The translations under genes were made by a program, and so were the position numbers. DNA of 64,000 bases, from NCBI RefSeq assembly GCF_008801815.1, contig NZ_VZOX01000006.1, one strand, 5' to 3'. The notes under the pieces are model-generated. The model was given only the letters and a program-made list of their open reading frames with translations. It was not told the origin of the DNA and did not search any database. This DNA comes from Edwardsiella anguillarum. Lineage in GTDB: Bacteria; Pseudomonadota; Gammaproteobacteria; Enterobacterales; Enterobacteriaceae. Positions 1 through 7,073 of the stretch are shown one piece after another; position 1 is the first letter of the stretch, and each line of letters starts with the position of its first letter.

Positions 1-1
1 C

Positions 2-325
2 GCCAACAGCGTTACTCATGAGTCGCTGTTCCAGTCCGGCTGGTTCATCGAGGGACTGCTGTCGCAGACGCTGGTCGTGCATATGCTGCGCACCCAGAAG
101 ATCCCGTTCATTCAGAGCTGCGCCGCCCTGCCAGTAATGCTGACTACCGGAATCATCATCGCGCTCGGGATCTATATTCCCTTCTCGCCGCTGGGACACT
201 TTATCGGCCTGCAGCCGCTGCCGCTGACCTACTTCCCGTGGCTGGTCGCCATCCTGCTGAGCTACTGCATCCTGACGCAGCTGATGAAGCGTTTCTATAT
301 TCACCGCTTCGGTCAGTGGTTCTAA
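2..325 (+). CDS. mgtA: Magnesium-transporting P-type ATPase, C-terminal part (partial)
   Basis: The open frame enters from the left edge in frame 2, so only about the last 107 residues are present. They match the C-terminal membrane part of MgtA/MgtB: the LFQSGWF and LLSQTLVVHM motifs, then three hydrophobic segments (TTGIIIALGIYIPF, YFPWLVAILLSYC and the stretch before them). MgtA is an inner-membrane P-type ATPase that brings Mg2+ into the cell when it is scarce. The catalytic DKTG loop lies outside the window. MgtA rather than MgtB is inferred from wording of the C-terminus and is less certain than the family. Confidence 0.88.
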   Translation, partial: ANSVTHESLFQSGWFIEGLLSQTLVVHMLRTQKIPFIQSCAALPVMLTTGIIIALGIYIPFSPLGHFIGLQPLPLTYFPWLVAILLSYCILTQLMKRFYIHRFGQWF

Positions 326-329
326 CCCC

Positions 330-363
330 CGCGGCGCGCTGCCATATCACGCAGCGCGCCGCG
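330..363 (+). terminator. GC-rich hairpin after mgtA
   Basis: A perfect 13-bp inverted repeat (330-342 with 351-363) around an 8-nt loop starts 5 bases after the mgtA stop. There is no T-run after it, so it may be a weak terminator or a 3'-end stabiliser rather than a standard intrinsic terminator. Confidence 0.45.
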
Positions 364-610
364 ATTGCTCGGGTAAAAATACGCCGGGATGGTGCTGATA
401 AACAAGGAAATGCCATAGAAAACCCCATCAGCTTATAAAATATTTTTAGCAGCATAATTCTTATAACTTTATGAAATACTAAGAGTAGTCTTAACTTCCC
501 GCCCGCTTTTGCCGCCGACAAATCAAAAAAACGTCATATTTTACTTTTCCCCACCCAGTCTTCTCGCCGATAATGCGCCGCGTTCATGTCCACAAACTGG
601 CGTAACGCAT

Positions 611-2107
611 ATGCTACATCTCTTTGCAGGGCTAGATTTCCATACTGGCCTAATGTTAGTCCTCGCGCTGCTCTTTGTGCTGTTCTACGAAGCCATCAAC
701 GGCTTCCACGATACGGCCAACGCGGTCGCAACCGTGATTTACACCCGTGCCCTGCGCTCGCAGATCGCCGTGGTAATGTCCGGTATTTTTAACTTCCTCG
801 GCGTCATGCTGGGCGGCCTGAGCGTGGCCTATGCCATCGTTCACCTGCTGCCGACCGACCTGCTGCTGAACGTGGGCTCCGCCCATGGACTGGCCATGAT
901 GTTCTCCCTGCTGCTGGCGGCGATCATCTGGAACCTGGGAACCTGGTATTTCGGCCTGCCGGCCTCCAGCTCCCACACCCTGATCGGGGCCATCATCGGC
1001 ATCGCGCTGACCAACGCGCTCATGACCCATACCTCCGTGGTGGATGCGCTGAACATCCCGAAGATGATTGAGATCTTCCTCTCGCTGATCATCTCGCCGA
1101 TCGTCGGCCTGCTGCTGGCCGGTCTGATCGTCTGGATGCTGCGCCGCTACTGGAGCGGAACCAAAAAACGTCGCCGTATTCATATGACGCCGGCCGAGCG
1201 TGAAAAGATCGATGGCAAACGCAAGCCGCCGTTCTGGACCCGTATCGCCCTGATCGTATCGGCTATCGGCGTCAGCTTTTCCCATGGTGCGAACGATGGA
1301 CAGAAAGGGATCGGTCTGCTGATGCTGGTGCTAATCGGCGTCGCCCCGGCCGGTTTCGTGATGAACATGGACGCGACGGGGTACGATATTGCCCGCACGC
1401 GCGATGCCATTACCCACCTGGACCAGTACTATCGTCAGCATCAAGCTGAGCTGAGCCACGTCATCAGCGCGGAGCCGGAAGTCCCGGCCAGCGAAGAGGC
1501 CAACGGCAGCAAGATCTTCCACTGCGACCCCGCCCGGGCCCAGGTCGCCATCGCCAGCGCGCAGGGTATGCTGACCGATCTGCAAAGCTACGATCAGCTG
1601 AGCGTCGATCAGCGCAGCCATATGCGCCGCCTGCTGATGTGCGTCGCCGACACGGCCGGTAAGGTAGCCAAGCTGCCGGAAACCAACGAAACCAATAAGC
1701 GCTTCCTGACCGATCTGCGCAAAGATCTGCTGGCAACGGTGGAATATGCTCCGATGTGGATCATCGTCGCCGTTGCCCTCGCCCTGTCGCTGGGCACCAT
1801 GGTCGGCTGGCGTCGCGTCGCCACCACCATCGGCGAAAAGATCGGGAAGAAAGGGATGACCTACGCGCAGGGGGTCTCCGCGCAAATGACCGCCGCGGTC
1901 TCCATCGGCGTGGCCAGCTACACCGGGATGCCGGTCTCCACCACCCATGTACTCTCCTCTGCGGTCACCGGCACCATGCTGGTCGACGGCGGCGGCGTAC
2001 AGGGCAAAACGGTGAAGAACATCCTGCTGGCCTGGGTGCTGACGCTGCCCATGGCGATCATCATCTCCAGCCTGCTGTACTGGCTGGCGCTCACCTTCGT
2101 GGTCTAA
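611..2107 (+). CDS. pitA: Low-affinity inorganic phosphate transporter PitA
   Basis: A 498-residue inner-membrane carrier of the PiT family (E. coli PitA is 499) that imports divalent-metal-phosphate complexes with protons. The family signatures are present twice: GFHDTANAVATVIYT near residue 28 and SHGANDGQKGIGL near 225, plus GLPASSSHTLIGAIIG near 120 and MPVSTTHVLSS near 440. A long cytoplasmic loop sits between about residues 250 and 400. The frame is open further upstream, but ATG at 611 (MLHLFAGLDFHTG) aligns with the E. coli start; no strong ribosome-binding site is visible. It is a single-gene unit ending at a strong terminator. Confidence 0.97.
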   Translation: MLHLFAGLDFHTGLMLVLALLFVLFYEAINGFHDTANAVATVIYTRALRSQIAVVMSGIFNFLGVMLGGLSVAYAIVHLLPTDLLLNVGSAHGLAMMFSLLLAAIIWNLGTWYFGLPASSSHTLIGAIIGIALTNALMTHTSVVDALNIPKMIEIFLSLIISPIVGLLLAGLIVWMLRRYWSGTKKRRRIHMTPAEREKIDGKRKPPFWTRIALIVSAIGVSFSHGANDGQKGIGLLMLVLIGVAPAGFVMNMDATGYDIARTRDAITHLDQYYRQHQAELSHVISAEPEVPASEEANGSKIFHCDPARAQVAIASAQGMLTDLQSYDQLSVDQRSHMRRLLMCVADTAGKVAKLPETNETNKRFLTDLRKDLLATVEYAPMWIIVAVALALSLGTMVGWRRVATTIGEKIGKKGMTYAQGVSAQMTAAVSIGVASYTGMPVSTTHVLSSAVTGTMLVDGGGVQGKTVKNILLAWVLTLPMAIIISSLLYWLALTFVV

Positions 2108-2123
2108 CGGCCCGCTAAGCGAT

Positions 2124-2152
2124 AAAAAAGCCCGCGAATGCGGGCTTTTTTT
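2124..2152. terminator. Bidirectional intrinsic terminator between pitA and the NSS transporter
   Basis: The hairpin AAAAAAGCCCGC-GAAT-GCGGGCTTTTTT has A/T tracts on both sides, so it can end pitA on the plus strand and the convergent transporter gene on the minus strand. Confidence 0.9.
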
Positions 2153-2186
2153 GGCCGATAGGCGCTGGGCCGCATGCGTCCGCGCC

Positions 2187-3536
2187 TTACACCACGCCAT
2201 GCAGCAGAATAACCCCAATGCACAGCGGCGCGGCGTAGCGCCAGGTAAAGCGCAGGGCGTGACGCCAGTGCGCCGGCAACGTCTCCGGCAGCAGCGCCTC
2301 CAGGCGCGACGACCAGCCAAACAGCAGACAGATCGCGATGGCGAACAGCGGCATCATCAGGTTAGAAGTCAGAAAGTCCAGCCAATCGAACAGAGTACGC
2401 CCACCCAGAGTGTAGCGCGCCAGCGGCCCAAACGAGAGGGTCACCGGGATCCCCGCCGTCATGATGCCAGCGCTGACCAGCAGGGTGGCGTTACGCCGCG
2501 ACCACCCCCAGCGTCCACAGGCAAATGCCACGATATGCTCCAGCAGGGAGATCGACGAGGAGAGCGCCGCCAGCAGCAGCAGCACAAAGAACGCCAGTGC
2601 CCACAGGCTGCCAAACGGCAGATGGGAAAAGAACACCGGCATCGTCATAAAGGTCAACCCCGGCCCGGCGCTGGGGTCCAGCCCGGCCGCGCTCAGCGCG
2701 GGAAAAATCATCAGCCCGGCCAACACGCACACCAGGCAAGAGAGCGCCACCACCCACAGACTGGAGCGGGCCACGCCGCGGCTGTCCGGCAGATAGGCGC
2801 CATAGGTGGTGTGGATCCCCAGCCCCACCGACAGGGAGAAAAAGGCCAGGCCCAGCGCATCCAGCACGCTTTTCCCGCTCAGATGGCTAAAGTCGGGCTG
2901 CAGGAACATCCGCAGGCCGGCACCGGCGCCCGGCAGCGTCACGCCGATCGCGATCAGCGCCACCATGATCAGCAGCAGCAGTGGCATCATGACCTTCACC
3001 GCCTTCTCGACGCCGCGCTGTACGCCGCCCAGCACCACATAGCCGGTCAGGGCGGCAAACAGCAGGTGGGTCAATACCGGCCAGTAGGGATCGCTGATGT
3101 AGCGGCTAAACAGCGCCTGGAGCGCAGACGCATCGCCGCTCTGCAAGCGGCCGGCGCCGGCCAGCAGCGTATAGCCGACGGTCCAGCCACCGACCACGCT
3201 GTAAAAGCTATAGATACATCCGCTGGTCACGATACCCAGGATACCCACCCATCCCCAGCGGCGGCCGCACATCTGACTGAACGCCTTCACCACACTCTGG
3301 CGGCTATGGCTGCCCAGCAGCGTTTCTGCCATGAACACCGCCAGCCCCAGAGTAAAGCTAAACAGCAGAAACAGCAGCAGAAACGCTCCGCCGCCGTTGG
3401 TGGCCGTCACATAGGGAAATTTCCAGATGGCGCCGATACCGATCGCCGATCCTGCGGCGGCCAGGATGTGCCCCACCCGCGATGACCACTGGGGACCGCG
3501 GGCGGCCGTCTGGCCACTGGCTAACATTTGACTCAT
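2187..3536 (-). CDS. Sodium-dependent transporter, NSS (neurotransmitter:sodium symporter) family
   Basis: A 449-residue integral membrane protein with about 11 hydrophobic helices, typical of bacterial NSS carriers (LeuT, TnaT, MhsT, YhdH types), which take up amino acids with Na+. The diagnostic first-helix motif GSAIGIGAIWKFPYV lies at about residues 30-44 and is followed by NGGGAFLL. The start ATG at 3536 has GGAG seven bases upstream. It does not belong to the pitA-usp neighbourhood of E. coli. The substrate cannot be read from sequence alone, but the leader peptide directly upstream is rich in Leu codons, which points to leucine or a branched-chain substrate or to control by leucine supply. 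That link is inference. Confidence 0.92.
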   Translation of the reverse strand: MSQMLASGQTAARGPQWSSRVGHILAAAGSAIGIGAIWKFPYVTATNGGGAFLLLFLLFSFTLGLAVFMAETLLGSHSRQSVVKAFSQMCGRRWGWVGILGIVTSGCIYSFYSVVGGWTVGYTLLAGAGRLQSGDASALQALFSRYISDPYWPVLTHLLFAALTGYVVLGGVQRGVEKAVKVMMPLLLLIMVALIAIGVTLPGAGAGLRMFLQPDFSHLSGKSVLDALGLAFFSLSVGLGIHTTYGAYLPDSRGVARSSLWVVALSCLVCVLAGLMIFPALSAAGLDPSAGPGLTFMTMPVFFSHLPFGSLWALAFFVLLLLAALSSSISLLEHIVAFACGRWGWSRRNATLLVSAGIMTAGIPVTLSFGPLARYTLGGRTLFDWLDFLTSNLMMPLFAIAICLLFGWSSRLEALLPETLPAHWRHALRFTWRYAAPLCIGVILLHGVV

Positions 3537-3594
3537 AACATCGCTCCGGTTGAATTACGGATCGCCGGAGTTCGTCTTGAGGGTATCTGCAACA

Positions 3595-3644
3595 AGGCCG
3601 CCATCCGGCGGCCCTGAAAGAATGAATGGTGTGCGCAGGCCGCC
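3595..3644 (-). promoter_or_regulatory. Candidate attenuator: three mutually exclusive GC blocks
   Basis: On the minus strand, GGCGGCCT occurs at 3644-3637 and again at 3602-3595, and GGGCCGCC, complementary to both, lies between them at 3614-3607. Block 2 can pair with block 1 (antiterminator-like, about 22-nt loop) or with block 3 (4-nt loop GGAT, then TTGTTG), in each case by 7 GC pairs plus one G-U. Block 1 begins in the last base of the leader stop codon, so a ribosome waiting at the stop would hide it and favour the 2:3 hairpin. The T-run after 2:3 is short, which weakens the terminator reading. Confidence 0.6.
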
Positions 3645-3713
3645 CTAGGTGCTAAGGAGAAGAAGTAGGTTTAGCAGGCGACGCTGGGTTGACATGGTCA
3701 TCGAATCCATCAT
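3645..3713 (-). CDS. Leucine-rich leader peptide (22 aa) upstream of the NSS transporter
   Basis: A short ORF with a good ribosome-binding site (GGAGAGGAA, about 7 bases before ATGATG) encodes 22 residues ending RRLLNLLLLLST. Seven of the 22 are Leu, written CTG CTA AAC CTA CTT CTT CTC CTT, so mostly codons seldom used elsewhere in this GC-rich, CTG-preferring window. The layout resembles the leuL and ilv leader peptides of enterobacteria: a run of control codons, then a stop codon next to competing hairpins, then the structural gene 108 bases after the stop. No known leader has been matched; function is inferred from structure. Confidence 0.65.
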   Translation of the reverse strand: MMDSMTMSTQRRLLNLLLLLST

Positions 3714-3770
3714 GAAAAGTTCCTCTCCACCCTATAACAATCCCAGGCATTAGGCAACGCCCGTTTCCCC

Positions 3771-4106
3771 TCAGTGCCAGAGCGTCAGCGCAATCAACGC
3801 GACCACCACCAGCCCGCACAGGGCGCTGGTCAGCATAAACTGACGGCGCAGACGCTCGCAGCGGCGGATAAACTCCCCGTCATGGTGATCGCAGTAACGG
3901 CGCTCATAGATATAGCGCACCAGGCGCAGCTGTTTGCTGGGTTGGCCGTGGCTGGTAAAGAAGCCGCCGCCGTCCACGTACTGGTACAGCAGCGGATCGC
4001 AGCCGCGCAGCACCACCAGCAGGGCGCGCAGGGAAGAGTAATAACGCAGCATGTTGACCACGCACACAATAAACAACGCCCAAAATAACGCGACGGTATT
4101 AATCAT
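3771..4106 (-). CDS. uspB: Universal stress protein B
   Basis: A 111-residue protein, the same length as E. coli UspB and nearly colinear with it (MINTVALFWALFIVCVVN at the start, CGLVVVALIALTLWH at the end). One membrane segment lies at each terminus, with a basic, His-rich central part (RRYCDHHDGEFIRRCERLRRQF). In E. coli it is an RpoS-dependent inner-membrane protein linked to ethanol resistance. ATG at 4106 is preceded by GGGAGGGG; the open frame upstream of it is not conserved. It is divergent from uspA, as in E. coli. Confidence 0.95.
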   Translation of the reverse strand: MINTVALFWALFIVCVVNMLRYYSSLRALLVVLRGCDPLLYQYVDGGGFFTSHGQPSKQLRLVRYIYERRYCDHHDGEFIRRCERLRRQFMLTSALCGLVVVALIALTLWH

Positions 4107-4704
4107 GGTTTCCCCTCCCGGCATCCTCACGGCGTAACCTCCCTGCCGTGGACGCCCTATCCAGACAGACAACGCCGGCACAGCTGACTCGCCCCGGCCC
4201 ACGGTGTTGTTATGAAGAGACGGCGAGCCCCGGCGTGCGGGGTCTCCAATTCTTAGTGTAGGAAATCTGGCGGCAACCCGTACAGAGATCACAAAAATTA
4301 TTTATATATCGCGTGGCACGCCGGAGTTCTCTACGCTATAGGTTATAGATTTCATTATATATTCGCGAAATCAGCCACAAAAATAGCACCATAGGCATGG
4401 GGATTCCGGGGATAAATCAACTTTTCCACGTAATAGGGAAACAGTGCTTGATTTACCCTGCGGCTATCCTTATAAAAAATGGGTTAATTATATTACCTGG
4501 CACGCTCCTGCAGTCACGGGGCGCCGTTTACAACTGACTCCGGTCACGGTCTTCTCCGGGATGGTCATACAAAAAACTACCCTGTGAGCCGCACGACACA
4601 TCTCGCTGTCCGGACAGTGCTAATATACAGGCATCGCCAGCGCACCCACCGGGGCGGACGAAACCTGTCATCACCGTTAATCGGCTTTAGGAAGGAGCTA
4701 TCTT
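4107..4704. promoter_or_regulatory. Divergent uspB/uspA promoter region
   Basis: 598 bases without a convincing gene. It includes an AT-rich stretch at about 4290-4500. A 12-bp perfect palindrome CTGTCCGGACAG lies at 4606-4617, immediately before a TAATAT (4621-4626) that could be a uspA -10 element. No clear -35 is visible. The uspA ribosome-binding site AAGGAG is at about 4691-4696. Confidence 0.5.
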
Positions 4705-5142
4705 ATGGCTTATAAACACATCCTGGTTGCTGTAGACCTTTCCCCGGAAAGTAACATACTGGTCGAAAAAGCCGTATCCATGGCACGCCCCTACGATGCC
4801 AAGGTTTCGCTGATCCACGTAGACGTCAACTATTCCGATCTGTATACCGGCCTGATCGACGTTAACCTGGGCGATATGCAAAAACGCATCTCCGATGAAA
4901 CGCACCATGCGCTGACCGAACTGTCGCAAAACGCAGGCTATCCGATTACCGAAACCCTGAGCGGCAGCGGCGATCTTGGTCAGGTGCTGGTGGATGCCAT
5001 CAAGAAATACGATATGGACTTAGTCCTGTGCGGCCACCATCAGGACTTCTGGAGCAAGCTGATGTCCTCCGCCCGCCAGCTGATTAATACCGTTCATATC
5101 GACATGCTGATCGTTCCGCTGAAGGATGAAGAGGACGACTAA
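4705..5142 (+). CDS. uspA: Universal stress protein A
   Basis: A 145-residue cytoplasmic protein that matches UspA over its whole length (MAYKHILVAVDLSPES at the start). It has the alpha/beta Usp fold. As in other UspA-class proteins, the C-terminal ATP-binding motif GX2GX9G(S/T) of the ATP-binding class is not intact (GHHQDFWSKLMSSARQLI). It is induced in growth arrest and many stresses. ATG at 4705 has AAGGAG 8 bases upstream. It is monocistronic, ending at a strong hairpin. Confidence 0.97.
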   Translation: MAYKHILVAVDLSPESNILVEKAVSMARPYDAKVSLIHVDVNYSDLYTGLIDVNLGDMQKRISDETHHALTELSQNAGYPITETLSGSGDLGQVLVDAIKKYDMDLVLCGHHQDFWSKLMSSARQLINTVHIDMLIVPLKDEEDD

Positions 5143-5174
5143 CGTCACGTCGCTCGTTCCACGCTTTCTTTACC

Positions 5175-5210
5175 ACGCCGGCGCGTCTCTACGCGCCGGC
5201 GTTTTTTATT
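5175..5210 (+). terminator. uspA intrinsic terminator
   Basis: The 12-bp perfect stem ACGCCGGCGCGT / ACGCGCCGGCGT with loop CTCT is followed by TTTTTATTTT. Confidence 0.93.
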
Positions 5211-5420
5211 TTGGCCGCAGCGTATCCCCCGCCCATCAGGATAGTGTGATCCGCCAACAAATTCGCGCCATTTCAAAACAATAAACTATAAAATAGCCGT
5301 ACATACCGCATTTAATGCAGCCCATCTGCTTATAAAATGGCATTCTATTTCACGGTATCGTGGCGTGACAGGCCACGCCGACCCTTTTCACGACATAACA
5401 ATAATCCGAGATCAACCACA

Positions 5421-6896
5421 ATGAACAACACCGCGCCCGGTTTACTTCACCAACCCAAGCCCTTCTTCATGATCTTCTTCGTTGAGCTGTGGGAGCGCTT
5501 CGGTTATTACGGCGTACAGGGCATTCTGGCCGTCTTTTTCGTCAAACAGCTGGGCTTCTCTCAGGAGCAGGCCTTCATCACCTTCGGCGCCTTTGCCGCG
5601 CTGGTCTACTGCCTGATCTCTATCGGCGGCTACGTCGGCGACCATCTGCTGGGCACCAAGCGCACCATGGTGCTCGGCGCTATCGTGCTGGCGCTGGGCT
5701 ACTTTATGACCGGCATGTCGCTGCTGAAGCCAGAGATGATCTTCATCGCCCTGGGTACCATCGCCGTCGGCAATGGCCTGTTCAAGGCGAACCCGGCCAG
5801 TCTGCTCTCCAAATGCTACCCGCCGAAGGATCCGCGCCTGGATGGCGCCTTCACTCTGTTTTACATGTCCATCAACATCGGGTCGCTGCTCTCCCTCTCC
5901 CTGGCGCCGATCATCGCCGAACGCTTCGGCTATGCGGTGACCTATAACCTGTGCGGCCTGGGATTGATCATCGCCCTGCTGGTCTACTTCGCCTGCCGCG
6001 GCATGGTACGCAACATCGGCTCAGCGCCGGATCATCAGCCGCTGAACTATGGCAAGCTGCTGCTGGTGCTGGCCGGGGCCGTCGTAATGATCTTTCTCTG
6101 CGCCTGGCTGATGCACAACGTCGGCGTCGCCAACATCGTGCTAATCGCGGTCTCCGCGGTGGTGCTGTACTTCTTCTTCCGCGAAGCCTTTAAGCAGGAT
6201 AAAACCGAGCGCAATCGGATGTTCGTCGCGTTCATCCTGATGGTCGAAGCCGTCCTGTTCTACATTCTCTATGCGCAGATGCCGACCTCGCTTAACTTCT
6301 TCGCCATCAATAATGTCCGTCACGAGCTGCTCGGCTTCGCCATTAACCCGGTCAGCTTCCAAGCGCTCAACCCGTTCTGGGTCGTGGTGGCCAGCCCGAT
6401 CCTGGCCTCGATCTACACCCGCCTGGGCAGCCGCGGCCGCGACATGACCATGCCGACTAAATTTACTCTGGGAATGCTGCTGTGCTCTCTGGGCTTCCTC
6501 ACCGCCGCCGCCGCGGGCATGTGGTTTGCTGACGCCCAGGGGTTAACCTCTCCCTGGTTTGTGGTGCTGGTCTACCTGTTCCAGAGCCTCGGGGAGCTGA
6601 TGATCAGCGCGCTGGGGCTGGCGATGGTCGCCGCGCTGGTGCCACAGTACCTGATGGGCTTTATTCTGGGGATGTGGTTCCTGACCCAGGCCGCCGCCTT
6701 CCTGCTCGGCGGCTACGTCGCGACCTTCACCGCGGTGCCGGCGGGGATCCACGATCCGCTGCAGACCCTGCCCATCTATACCGGCGTCTTCGGTAAGATC
6801 GGTATCGCCACGCTGATCGTCACGCTGGTGATGGCGGCGATGGTGCCCTGGCTTAACCGGATGATGAACACACCGGCCGATGGCCAAAACGCCTAA
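5421..6896 (+). CDS. dtpB: Dipeptide/tripeptide permease B (POT family)
   Basis: A 491-residue proton-coupled oligopeptide transporter (E. coli DtpB is 489) with about 14 membrane helices. Family marks are the helix-1 proton-coupling motif ELWERFGYYGVQ near residue 23 (ExxERFxYY) and the PTR2 signature region GNGLFKANPASLLS near 118 followed by DGAFTLFYMSINIGS. ATG at 5421 (MNNTAPGLLHQPKPFF) matches the known start; the open frame 28 codons upstream is not conserved. Position after uspA is the same as in E. coli yhiP. It imports di- and tripeptides, and so complements the dpp ABC system found later in the window. Confidence 0.96.
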   Translation: MNNTAPGLLHQPKPFFMIFFVELWERFGYYGVQGILAVFFVKQLGFSQEQAFITFGAFAALVYCLISIGGYVGDHLLGTKRTMVLGAIVLALGYFMTGMSLLKPEMIFIALGTIAVGNGLFKANPASLLSKCYPPKDPRLDGAFTLFYMSINIGSLLSLSLAPIIAERFGYAVTYNLCGLGLIIALLVYFACRGMVRNIGSAPDHQPLNYGKLLLVLAGAVVMIFLCAWLMHNVGVANIVLIAVSAVVLYFFFREAFKQDKTERNRMFVAFILMVEAVLFYILYAQMPTSLNFFAINNVRHELLGFAINPVSFQALNPFWVVVASPILASIYTRLGSRGRDMTMPTKFTLGMLLCSLGFLTAAAAGMWFADAQGLTSPWFVVLVYLFQSLGELMISALGLAMVAALVPQYLMGFILGMWFLTQAAAFLLGGYVATFTAVPAGIHDPLQTLPIYTGVFGKIGIATLIVTLVMAAMVPWLNRMMNTPADGQNA

Positions 6897-6910
6897 TTAT
6901 TCACTTCTCG

Positions 6911-6948
6911 ACAACGCCCTGACAGCACAGGGCGTTGTTCTTTTTTTC
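6911..6948 (+). terminator. dtpB intrinsic terminator
   Basis: The 10-bp stem ACAACGCCCT / AGGGCGTTGT with loop GACAGCAC is followed by CTTTTTTTCTC. Confidence 0.92.
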
Positions 6949-6988
6949 TCCCGATAAAACTCCTTGCGCTGCCCGCGTGCTGCGATGC

Positions 6989-7019
6989 TATAGTCCCAAA
7001 CAGCCTATTTTTTAGGCTG
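6989..7019 (+). promoter_or_regulatory. Possible gdhA -10 element and 5' hairpin
   Basis: TATAGT at 6989-6994 could be a -10 box. A hairpin CAGCCTA-TTTTT-TAGGCTG at 7001-7019 would then lie at the very 5' end of the transcript, where such structures protect mRNA from decay. The -35 is not clear, so the promoter is tentative. Confidence 0.35.
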
Positions 7020-7073
7020 CCGGCAGGCATCTGCGACACAACGAATGCAATTCTATAATAACAAGGAGTTTTT

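Noticed and set aside
1331..2320. A 329-codon minus-strand ORF opposite pitA
   Set aside because: It mirrors pitA codons, has no recognisable fold and crosses the pitA terminator.
2151..3485. A 444-codon plus-strand ORF opposite the NSS transporter
   Set aside because: It is antisense to a clear membrane protein, is very rich in Gln, Arg and His, and has no domain. It is a GC-bias shadow.
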